DNA from: Pseudooctadecabacter sp.
Lineage (GTDB): Bacteria > Pseudomonadota > Alphaproteobacteria > Rhodobacterales > Rhodobacteraceae
Direction: 5' to 3'
Length of the DNA: 6,439 bases
Assembly (NCBI GenBank): GCA_020628265.1
Contig: JAHDFG010000009.1
Span: 9,283 to 15,721, forward strand
The notes under the pieces were generated by a model. That model was given only the letters and a program-made list of their open reading frames with translations. It ran no database searches and was not told the DNA's origin. Position numbers and translations under genes: made by a program. This document shows positions 1-6,385 of this stretch, in pieces. Every line of letters starts with the position of its first letter. The stretch's first letter is position 1.

Positions 1-221
1 GTCAGCACGGTCAGCGTGGCCCCGAACCCGCCTTTGGCGTAGCTTACATCAACCGGATGGGCGATCTTTGCGGTATCTTCACCAACAATCTCGGCCCAAT
101 GGGTCAGCACCCGCGACTGGGCAAATCCACGCGATTCCGTGGCACCCCGAATGCTTTTCTGCATCAGGGTGGCAGCCCGCGAGAATCCGCGTGACGACGT
201 ATGGGATCGTGGCTGTTTCAT
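1..221 (-). CDS. DUF721 / DciA-like protein, N-terminal part (cut by window edge)
   Basis: The ATG is at 219-221 on the minus strand and the frame runs open off the left edge, giving 73 residues. The N-terminus is basic and Ser/Arg-rich (MKQPRSHTSSRGF). It is followed by RGFAQSRVLTHWAEIVGE at about residues 31-48 and by AHPVDVSY and GFGATLTVL. The W-x-x-I-V-G-x-x-x-A-x-x-x-x-P pattern followed by a hydrophobic strand is typical of DUF721, the family that includes DciA, a loader or operator of the replicative helicase DnaB. The family assignment rests on this motif. That it acts on DnaB here is inference, because the C-terminal half is missing. It is divergent from mutY across only 68 bp, an arrangement I recall as common in Rhodobacteraceae. 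Two GANTC sites (133-137 and 183-187) lie in this coding segment. No convincing Shine-Dalgarno is visible before the ATG. Confidence 0.75.
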   Translation of the reverse strand, partial: MKQPRSHTSSRGFSRAATLMQKSIRGATESRGFAQSRVLTHWAEIVGEDTAKIAHPVDVSYAKGGFGATLTVL

Positions 222-273
222 CTGTGCGCTCTATTCTAAACCTTGCGAAAGGCAACGCCAGCGAAACCGGATG

Positions 274-280
274 AAAAGGA
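274..280 (+). promoter_or_regulatory. Shine-Dalgarno of mutY, fixing a TTG start
   Basis: AAAAGGA ends 9 nt before the TTG at 290. An in-frame TAA at 284-286 rules out any start further upstream, and the next in-frame ATG (residue 21) would remove the first conserved helix of MutY. The ribosome binding site, the stop and the domain boundary therefore all point to the TTG. The remaining divergent spacer (222-289) must carry promoters for both mutY and the DciA-like gene, but I see no clear -35/-10 pair in it. Confidence 0.6.
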
Positions 281-289
281 CCATAAAGA

Positions 290-1348
290 TTGCGTTACCC
301 TGACATCACCAACGCCCTGCTGGACTGGTACGATGTCCACGCCCGTACGATGCCGTGGCGGGTTATGCCTGCGGATCGTAAAGCCGGGCAACTGCCCGAT
401 CCCTATGCGGTCTGGCTGTCTGAGGTCATGTTGCAACAAACCACGGTTGCCGCCGTGCGTGACTATCATCGCAAATTCACATCCATCTGGCCGACTGTCG
501 CTGATCTGGCTGCCGCTGACGACGCCGATGTCATGGCCGCTTGGGCGGGGCTTGGGTACTACGCCCGCGCGCGGAACCTGCTGAAATGCGCCCGCCAGAT
601 TGTCGAACACCACAATGGGCAATTCCCCGAAGAATACGACGAGCTGCTTTCACTGCCTGGCATCGGCCCCTACACCGCCGCCGCGATCTCGGCGATTGCG
701 TTTGATCAGCCCTCGACAATTCTGGATGGCAATGTCGAACGGGTGATGGCGCGTCTTTACGATGAACACACCCCGTTGCCGACGGCCAAGCCTGTCCTGA
801 TGAGCTATGCGGAACGGCACACCCCGACGACGCGACCGGGGGATTACGCGCAAGCGGTAATGGACCTTGGCGCAACGATCTGCACACCCAAATCGCCCGC
901 CTGCGGTATCTGCCCCATCCGGCCGGAATGCGCCGCGCAAAAGGCTGGAACCGCAACCGAACTGCCCAAGAAACTGGCCAAAAAACCGAAGCCAACACGC
1001 CACGGCATCGCCTACATCGCCCGCCGTGAGGATGGCGCATGGCTGTTGGAAACGCGACCGGACAAGGGCCTTTTGGGCGGCATGCTGGGCTGGCCCACCA
1101 CGGAATGGGACGCGGCACCGGTAGACATGCCACCCCTTGCCGCCGAATGGCTGGAACTGGATGCCGAGGCGCGCCACACCTTCACCCATTTTCACCTCGT
1201 CCTGCGCGTTCAGACCGCCACCGTTCCGATGACCGCGACACCGGACCGCGGCACGTTCCGCCCCGCGAACCTCTTCAGCCCTGCTGATTTGCCCACGGTG
1301 ATGCAAAAGGCCTACAATCTGGCAGCCGCGACGCTACGGCCTGTTTGA
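290..1348 (+). CDS. mutY: A/G-specific adenine DNA glycosylase MutY
   Basis: MutY excises adenine mispaired with 8-oxoguanine, starting base-excision repair in the cytoplasm. The product is 352 aa, close to the E. coli enzyme. The N-terminal HhH-GPD domain has the catalytic Glu in WLSEVMLQQT (E45), GLGYYARARNL (88-98), the helix-hairpin-helix LPGIGPYTA (122-130) and the catalytic Asp in ILDGNVER (D146). The [4Fe-4S] loop is C198-x6-C205-x2-C208-x5-C214, complete and with standard spacing. The C-terminal Nudix-like 8-oxoG recognition domain (about 235-350) keeps HTFTHFHL (296-303), matching the E. coli FSH loop with Thr in place of Ser. About ten extra residues lie between MPWR and PYAVW (roughly 25-38) compared with E. 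coli. Translation begins at TTG, which suggests modest expression. alkB follows after 51 bp on the same strand. The identification is secure. Confidence 0.97.
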   Translation: MRYPDITNALLDWYDVHARTMPWRVMPADRKAGQLPDPYAVWLSEVMLQQTTVAAVRDYHRKFTSIWPTVADLAAADDADVMAAWAGLGYYARARNLLKCARQIVEHHNGQFPEEYDELLSLPGIGPYTAAAISAIAFDQPSTILDGNVERVMARLYDEHTPLPTAKPVLMSYAERHTPTTRPGDYAQAVMDLGATICTPKSPACGICPIRPECAAQKAGTATELPKKLAKKPKPTRHGIAYIARREDGAWLLETRPDKGLLGGMLGWPTTEWDAAPVDMPPLAAEWLELDAEARHTFTHFHLVLRVQTATVPMTATPDRGTFRPANLFSPADLPTVMQKAYNLAAATLRPV

Positions 1349-1372
1349 GCGTCAACTGGACCTCTGTAAGAT
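1345..1372 (+). promoter_or_regulatory. Candidate sigma-70-type promoter for alkB
   Basis: TTGAGC (1345-1350), overlapping the mutY stop codon, is separated by 16 bp from TAAGAT (1367-1372). Each hexamer matches four of six consensus bases. Initiation near 1379 would leave a leader of about 20 nt to the alkB ATG. This would let alkB be transcribed independently of mutY. It is a visual match only, and read-through from mutY is equally possible. Confidence 0.3.
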
Positions 1373-1399
1373 GGCACCATCGCAACGGGAGCATCCGAC

Positions 1400-2548
1400 A
1401 TGACCTCATTTCCGATGGTGTCACAGAGCAACATGGCGCGCCTCAGCAGGGCGGCCCCATTCTGGCTGTCTGCCGGTTTGATCCCCCTTGCATGGATCGG
1501 CGCGGTCTTTGGCGGCTGGACCGTCATTCTTATGCCGGTGGCCACATGGTACCTGTTCTCGGCGATCGACGCGCTGACAGGCACTTACGAAGAGAACGCC
1601 GACCTCGACACTCCTGAATCCGATCTGTTCTGGTACCGCGCTATCACGCTTGTCTGGGCGCCGCTGCAGTTTGTCACCCTGTTTGGCGTGTTGTGGTACG
1701 TCACCGCATCGGGCCACCTTTCGACGCTTGAGATGATCGTGTTGTTCTTCGGCATCGGCGTCATGTCCGGCACGATCGGCATCACCTATGCGCACGAGCT
1801 TTGCCACCAACGCCCCAGATGGGAACGCTGGCTGGGGGATATCCTGCTGTCGATGGTCCTTTATTCCCATTTCCGCAGTGAACACCTGCTGGTGCATCAC
1901 CGCTATGTCGGCACCCCGCGTGATCCGGTGACCGCCCGCTATAACGAAGGCTTCCACCGCTATTTCCCACGGGTGCTGCGCCAGCAACCGGTCTCTGCGT
2001 TCAAAGCCGAAGCCGCCATGCTCGCCCGCAAAAAGCTGCCTTGGCATGACCGGAGCAATCCGTTCTGGCGCTATCTTGCCCTGCAACTGGCGATGCTAAC
2101 GCTGGCCGTCGTGATTGGCGGCTGGGTGGGGCTGGCCCTGTTCGTCTGGCAGGCCTTTATCGCAATCTGGCAGCTGGAACTGGTGAACTACGTCGAACAC
2201 TATGGCCTGACGCGAAAGCATTTGGGTGACGGCAAATACGAACATGTCCTGCCGCGCCATTCATGGAATGCCAGCCAACTGGCATCCAACTGGCTGCTGA
2301 TTAACCTGCAGCGCCATTCGGACCACCACTACAAGCCTGACCGCCGGTTTCCACTGCTGCAAACCTATTCGGAAGAGGACGCACCACAGCTGCCCTATGG
2401 CTACCCGATCATGACCATGGCCGCGATGATCCCGCCCCTGTGGCGGCGCATCATGAACCCAAAAGTCCGCGAATGGCGCAAGACCTACTACCCCGAGATC
2501 GAGGATTGGACGCCTTACAAGAACGCGACCAACCCGCTTCCGCGCTAG
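1400..2548 (+). CDS. alkB: Integral-membrane alkane 1-monooxygenase (AlkB family)
   Basis: This is a non-haem di-iron membrane hydroxylase of the AlkB family, which oxidises the terminal carbon of n-alkanes using electrons from rubredoxin. It is unrelated to the DNA-repair AlkB. The 382-aa product has hydrophobic segments near 20-38, 40-56, 83-103, 111-129, 225-246 and 247-260, consistent with the six-helix fold. The histidine boxes are present in order: HELCH (132-136), EHLLVHH (161-167), the diagnostic NYVEHYG (263-269) and LQRHSDHH (303-310). NYVEHYG and LQRHSDHH place it with true AlkB rather than with desaturases or xylene monooxygenases. Box 2 departs from the classic EHxxGHHxxVATPxDP: Val replaces Gly at 165 and Gly replaces Ala at 171. 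GGGAG at 1387-1391 lies 8 nt before the ATG; downstream Met codons (6, 12) are possible alternatives. No rubredoxin or reductase gene is in the window, so electron partners must be encoded elsewhere. The substrate range cannot be read from sequence. Confidence 0.9.
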   Translation: MTSFPMVSQSNMARLSRAAPFWLSAGLIPLAWIGAVFGGWTVILMPVATWYLFSAIDALTGTYEENADLDTPESDLFWYRAITLVWAPLQFVTLFGVLWYVTASGHLSTLEMIVLFFGIGVMSGTIGITYAHELCHQRPRWERWLGDILLSMVLYSHFRSEHLLVHHRYVGTPRDPVTARYNEGFHRYFPRVLRQQPVSAFKAEAAMLARKKLPWHDRSNPFWRYLALQLAMLTLAVVIGGWVGLALFVWQAFIAIWQLELVNYVEHYGLTRKHLGDGKYEHVLPRHSWNASQLASNWLLINLQRHSDHHYKPDRRFPLLQTYSEEDAPQLPYGYPIMTMAAMIPPLWRRIMNPKVREWRKTYYPEIEDWTPYKNATNPLPR

Positions 2549-3552
2549 TTGGGGTCGTTCCGGCGCTGGCCGCTGACCCAAGCCCAACTGGATCGGCACA
2601 TATCAGCAAGGCTGCGTTTCGCCTCAAAACCAAGGTGCTCCTTTGCCCGTTCCGGTCGGGCCGTCAGCACGGCAACGTCCCCGTCGCGACGCGGGGCGAT
2701 CTTGTAGGCGAGGTCCTGACCACAGGCTTCTGAATAGGCATGCACCACATCCAGCACCGTTGAACCTTCACCCGTGCCCAGATTGACCGTGTGGCCTTCG
2801 CCCGTTTCCAGCAAGGATTTCAGCGACAGCACATGACCCTCGGCAAGGTCTTCCACATGGATGTAGTCACGGACACCCGTTCCGTCAGGGGTATCGTAGT
2901 CGTCGCCAAACACGCTCAGGCGCTCCAACTCGCCTGTGGCAACCTTGGCGATGTAAGGCACTAGGTTGTTCGGGATATCTTCGGGGTCTTCACCGATCAT
3001 GGCAGACCCGTGCGCCCCCACGGGGTTGAAATACCGCAGAATGCCAACCGCCCAATCGTCGGGCAATTGTTCAAGGATCTGCTCGCCCGCGATTTTGGTG
3101 AACGCATAGGGCGAGGTATAGGTGCGGGGGTGATCCTCAGGGATCGGCTGGATGTCTGTATCGCCATAAACAGTGGCCGAGGACGAGAACACGATCCGCC
3201 GGACGCCCGCATGGTCCATGGCGGACAAAAGGTTCAGCAATCCGCCAACGTTTGTCTGCATGTAGTCCAGCGGCTTCTCGACACTTTCGCCAACCGCCTT
3301 GAGGGCCGCGAAATGCACAACCCCGTCTATGGTGTGGTCAGAGAAAACTTGCTCCAAAACGGCACGGTCCAGCACGTCACCTTCGTATACATGCGCGGGA
3401 CGACCAGTGATGTCTTCCAGTCGTGCGGGCACATCCGGCTTCGCATTCGAAAAGTTGTCCAGAATGACAACATCAAACCCCGCATCAATCAGCGCCAGAT
3501 ACGTGTGCGATCCAATATAGCCCGCACCGCCCGTCAGAAGAATTTTTGCCAT
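2545..3552 (-). CDS. galE: UDP-glucose 4-epimerase GalE
   Basis: GalE interconverts UDP-glucose and UDP-galactose in the cytoplasm, supplying precursors for lipopolysaccharide and exopolysaccharide. It is an extended short-chain dehydrogenase with tightly bound NAD. The frame is open to 3603, but I place the start at 3552, where AAGGTG (3557-3562) precedes the ATG and the protein begins MAKILLTGGAGYIGSH as in the family. This gives 335 aa, the usual length. The Rossmann motif GGAGYIG is at 8-14, SSSATVYG at 123-130 (catalytic Ser125) and the Y-x3-K pair is Y149/K153. Substrate-binding elements RYFNPVGAH (173-181) and GVRDYIHVEDLA (226-237) are intact. By hand alignment, Leu296 sits where E. 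coli has Tyr299, the residue that limits the enzyme to non-acetylated sugars. Its stop codon shares CTAG with that of convergent alkB. A terminator separates it from ccrM upstream, so it probably has its own promoter within 3553-3617; I could not identify it. Confidence 0.95.
   Translation of the reverse strand: MAKILLTGGAGYIGSHTYLALIDAGFDVVILDNFSNAKPDVPARLEDITGRPAHVYEGDVLDRAVLEQVFSDHTIDGVVHFAALKAVGESVEKPLDYMQTNVGGLLNLLSAMDHAGVRRIVFSSSATVYGDTDIQPIPEDHPRTYTSPYAFTKIAGEQILEQLPDDWAVGILRYFNPVGAHGSAMIGEDPEDIPNNLVPYIAKVATGELERLSVFGDDYDTPDGTGVRDYIHVEDLAEGHVLSLKSLLETGEGHTVNLGTGEGSTVLDVVHAYSEACGQDLAYKIAPRRDGDVAVLTARPERAKEHLGFEAKRSLADMCRSSWAWVSGQRRNDPN
2549..2581. other. Long imperfect hairpin just after the alkB stop, inside the 3' end of galE
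   Basis: TTGGGGTC (2549-2556) pairs with GACCCAA (2575-2581) with one bulged G. Inside it CGGC (2561-2564) pairs with GCCG (2569-2572) around a GCTG loop. The structure begins at the base after the alkB stop codon. It could stabilise or terminate the alkB transcript, but no T-run follows on the plus strand, and it is also galE coding sequence, so chance is a real alternative. No other terminator is visible between the two convergent genes. Confidence 0.3.
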
Positions 3553-3617
3553 TACACACCTTTTTCCTAAGGTCTTTATTGCCCGAAATGCCTTGGGCGT
3601 CACGCCTTCAAATACAG

Positions 3618-3653
3618 AAAAAACCCCCGCCAGGTCTTGGGAACCGACGGGGG
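3618..3653 (-). terminator. Rho-independent terminator of ccrM
   Basis: Read on the minus strand, CCCCCG (3653-3648) pairs with CGGGGG (3629-3624) and the stem is followed directly by TTTTTT (3623-3618). A short inner GGT/ACC pairing is also possible. It lies about 68 nt after the ccrM stop and about 65 nt before the galE start, so it separates the two transcription units. The plus strand lacks a T-run after the stem, so it works in one direction only. The 67 bp between it and the ccrM stop (3654-3720) hold nothing I recognise. Confidence 0.85.
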
Positions 3654-3720
3654 AAGAGTGGTGCCACGGCAGACGCCGCAGGCACAGGCGGTAATCGTTA
3701 AACTGGAGTTTCGGGTGCGC

Positions 3721-4920
<1,200 letters not shown>

Positions 4921-4942
4921 AACAGGTTACAAAATATGCTTG

Positions 4943-5551
4943 TCACAACATATTGTGCACCGGTTTGAAGGACCGTCTATGATGTGGGGTCACACCCAAA
5001 TTTTGAAGCGCCGACATGTGGCTTTTTGATCCGTATCCGGCGTTCGTTTCCCATCCGTAGCCCGGGAACTGTTGCGCCAATTCAACCATGATCCGGTCGC
5101 GACAGATTTTTGCCACAATTGAGGCCGCCGCAATCGACGCAGAACGCGCATCGCCCTTGATGACGGTGGTGGCAGGCACCGTCAGCCCCTTGGGGATCAT
5201 GTTTCCGTCGATCAACGCATGATCGACCTGCCCCAAACCGGCAACAGCGCGCTCCATCGCCAGATGAGAGGCGCGTAGAATATTGAGTTCGTCGATTTCT
5301 TCGACCGTGGCATGCGCGATGGAGACTTCCGCCGACGCAAAGATCAGCGGCTCTAGCGCCGCGCGCCGCTTGGCGGTCAGCGCTTTGCTGTCGTTCAGGC
5401 CTTCGGGGATGTTTTGAGGATCAAGGATAACGGCCGCGGCAGTGACCGGCCCTGCAAGCGGACCCCGCCCCACTTCGTCGACGCCAGCGATGCGCAATGC
5501 TCCGCGAGCGATTAGATCATGTTCAAAGGAAAAGTCAGGGCCAAGTGTCAT
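4943..5551 (-). CDS. rnhB: Ribonuclease HII
   Basis: RNase HII cleaves the RNA strand of RNA-DNA hybrids and starts removal of single ribonucleotides misincorporated into DNA. The ATG at 5549-5551 gives 202 aa, the normal size. An in-frame TTG at 5563 would add four residues, and neither start has a strong Shine-Dalgarno (GGGG is just before the ATG). The four metal-binding acidic residues are visible: D25 and E26 in VDEVGRGPLAG, D115 in LIDGN and D134 in KGDARSASIAAAS. The GRG substrate-sensing motif (28-30), LNDSKALTAKRR (52-63), GYGWETNAGYGSKSH (164-178) and the C-terminal HHRRSF (190-195) are also conserved. It is followed by ccrM on the same strand after 112 bp, a pairing I recall from other alphaproteobacteria. 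No terminator is visible between them, so ccrM may be read both from here and from its own promoter. Confidence 0.96.
   Translation of the reverse strand: MTLGPDFSFEHDLIARGALRIAGVDEVGRGPLAGPVTAAAVILDPQNIPEGLNDSKALTAKRRAALEPLIFASAEVSIAHATVEEIDELNILRASHLAMERAVAGLGQVDHALIDGNMIPKGLTVPATTVIKGDARSASIAAASIVAKICRDRIMVELAQQFPGYGWETNAGYGSKSHMSALQNLGVTPHHRRSFKPVHNML
4944..4957. repeat. Short perfect inverted repeat over the rnhB stop region
   Basis: CACAA-CATA-TTGTG is a perfect 5-bp dyad with a 4-nt centre, and it overlaps the last codons and stop of rnhB. It lies about 25 bp upstream of the GANTC cluster in the direction of ccrM transcription. It could be an operator half-site pair for ccrM, but it is short, A+T-rich and partly coding, so chance cannot be excluded. 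Confidence 0.25.
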
Positions 5552-5588
5552 GGCCCCGATCAATCAGGGAAAAGGTCCCGGCGCAAGG

Positions 5589-5750
5589 TCAGATCCAGAA
5601 GGACCCAGACAGGGTGCGGCCTTGGGTGTAGCGATCCGCAACAGGTTTCTTGGCAGGCTTGGCGGCAACAGTCGTTGCTTGCGGCTTGGTTTCACGGCGC
5701 TGCGTGGGCTTGGCCGATTGGAACTTTGCAGTCAGGCGGTCCTGAATCAT
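5589..5750 (-). CDS. Small basic protein, unrecognised, upstream of rnhB
   Basis: A 53-codon frame runs from the ATG at 5748-5750 to the TGA at 5589-5591, 37 nt before the rnhB ATG on the same strand. The product begins MIQDRLTAKFQSAKP, has a middle rich in Lys, Pro, Ala and Gln (AAKPAKKPV at about 29-37), and ends DRYTQGRTLSGSFWI. I count six Lys and five Arg against two Asp and one Glu, no Cys, and no hydrophobic segment, so it is cytoplasmic and probably mostly disordered. About two thirds of third codon positions are G or C, like its neighbours, which supports real coding. The K-P-A-rich stretch resembles nucleic-acid-binding tails, but no domain is recognisable and I assign no function. 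The Shine-Dalgarno is weak. A GANTC site (5744-5748) touches the start codon. It is probably cotranscribed with rnhB and ccrM. Confidence 0.6.
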   Translation of the reverse strand: MIQDRLTAKFQSAKPTQRRETKPQATTVAAKPAKKPVADRYTQGRTLSGSFWI

Positions 5751-5783
5751 GGGATCAACTTTCGATTTTGTTCGCGTGTCCCA

Positions 5784-5812
5784 AATCTAGCACCCTGAGG
5801 CATCAGGGTTAG
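5784..5812 (-). promoter_or_regulatory. Candidate promoter with a dyad in the spacer, for the small ORF-rnhB unit
   Basis: On the minus strand TGCTAGATT (5792-5784) is an extended -10 (TGn plus TAGATT, four of six). At 17 bp spacing the -35 would be the weak CTAACC (5812-5807). A perfect 7-bp inverted repeat, ACCCTGA-GGCA-TCAGGGT (5792-5809), fills the spacer and touches both elements, so a dimeric regulator could bind there. Initiation near 5777 leaves a leader of about 27 nt. Both the promoter and the operator role are inferred from position and symmetry only. Confidence 0.35.
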
Positions 5813-5851
5813 TGGGTAGACCGCAAGCCCGTCATGCATCTGGCGCAAGGC

Positions 5852-5892
5852 CAACAGAAAGAGGCAGGGGGCCATGTCCTCCCCCCTGCCTC
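5852..5892 (-). terminator. Strong hairpin terminator of the exported-protein gene
   Basis: GAGGCAGGGGG (5861-5871) and CCCCCTGCCTC (5882-5892) form a perfect 11-bp stem with a 10-nt loop. On the minus strand the stem is followed by TTTCTGTT (5860-5853), a short U-rich tail. It lies about 50 nt after the stop at 5941 and separates that gene from the small ORF-rnhB-ccrM unit. On the plus strand CCCCG follows the stem, so termination in that direction is unlikely. Confidence 0.75.
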
Positions 5893-5900
5893 CCCGTGGT

Positions 5901-5926
5901 GGCAGCCGGCTAGGGGACCGGCGGCC
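5901..5926. repeat. Second GC-rich hairpin next to the terminator
   Basis: GGCAGCCGG (5901-5909) pairs with CCGGCGGCC (5918-5926) with one A/G mismatch around an 8-nt loop. It lies between the stop at 5941 and the 11-bp terminator hairpin, so the transcript would end in two consecutive stem-loops. It lacks its own U-tract on the minus strand. It may aid transcript stability or pausing. Confidence 0.4.
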
Positions 5927-5940
5927 TTTCCGCATCGGCC

Positions 5941-6372
5941 TTAATGCCGGTTTGTGCGGAACCCTTGATTGCGCAGGCAATTGGCACGGAACCCCTGACG
6001 GCGCTGGTCATTGGCGTTGCGGAACCGGACGTGGCAGTGATCCGGCAGGCGCGCCACATGAGCGTAGTTGTTGTTCAGACACCGCTGGCCGAAGTACCGG
6101 ATCGTATTGCCATTGGCGCGCGTGGCGTGGCGCAGGCAATCCACCGGCAGAACCCGCCAGTCCCGCACTTCACGCGGGCGCTGGGGCTGTGGCGCTGCGG
6201 GCTGGGGCCGGTCGTTAGACCGGCTGTGATGGATCGCAGCCCCAAGCAGCAAGAGCGAGATCACCCCGACAGCAACATCTTCGTCGGACCACGCGGCAGC
6301 GCGGGTCGGTGTCAGGGACGTCAGGGAAAGTGAAACGGCCAGAACGCCGGCAGTCAGTGTCTTGGTCAACAT
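5941..6372 (-). CDS. Exported protein with a duplicated C-x18-C unit, function unknown
   Basis: The ATG at 6370-6372 has an excellent Shine-Dalgarno, AAAGGA (6380-6385), 7 nt upstream; the product is 143 aa. Residues 1-25 form a signal peptide: Lys4, a hydrophobic core, then TPTRA before AA. A second hydrophobic stretch (33-47, VAVGVISLLLLGAA) could anchor it in the inner membrane. A Pro/Gln/Arg linker (51-72) follows. The C-terminal part is a tandem repeat. LPVDC (75-79) to C98 and LPDHC (109-113) to C132 both have LPxxC-x18-CL, with Phe in the middle and Tyr or Phe near the end, at a period of exactly 34 residues. Two disulphides in the periplasm are plausible. After the signal peptide I count 19 Arg and no Lys. 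I recall similar Arg-rich LPxxC proteins in Rhodobacteraceae but know of no assigned function. It has its own terminator and looks monocistronic. Confidence 0.8.
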   Translation of the reverse strand: MLTKTLTAGVLAVSLSLTSLTPTRAAAWSDEDVAVGVISLLLLGAAIHHSRSNDRPQPAAPQPQRPREVRDWRVLPVDCLRHATRANGNTIRYFGQRCLNNNYAHVARLPDHCHVRFRNANDQRRQGFRANCLRNQGFRTNRH

Positions 6373-6385
6373 CGTTTGATCCTTT

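Noticed and set aside
233..238. TAGAAT on the minus strand as the -10 of the DciA-like gene
   Set aside because: It is only 11 nt from the ATG, leaving almost no leader, and it lacks a -35 at suitable spacing.
531..1306. Minus-strand frames of about 200 codons opposite mutY
   Set aside because: They are low-complexity Arg/Pro/Gly-rich translations typical of the antisense strand in G+C-rich DNA. MutY motifs on the plus strand explain the region.
1421..2086. 221-codon minus-strand frame opposite alkB
   Set aside because: It is antisense to the AlkB histidine boxes and has no family resemblance or start signal.
3553..3603. galE start at 3603
   Set aside because: It adds 17 residues before the canonical MAKILLTGGAGYIG start, which has its own Shine-Dalgarno. 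The extension runs into the galE leader.
5747..5980. 77-codon minus-strand frame whose TGA overlaps the ATG of the 53-aa ORF (ATGA)
   Set aside because: The stop-start overlap looks like translational coupling. However, the frame runs through the 11-bp terminator hairpin and into the end of the exported-protein gene, has no Shine-Dalgarno at any ATG, and shows no protein-like pattern.
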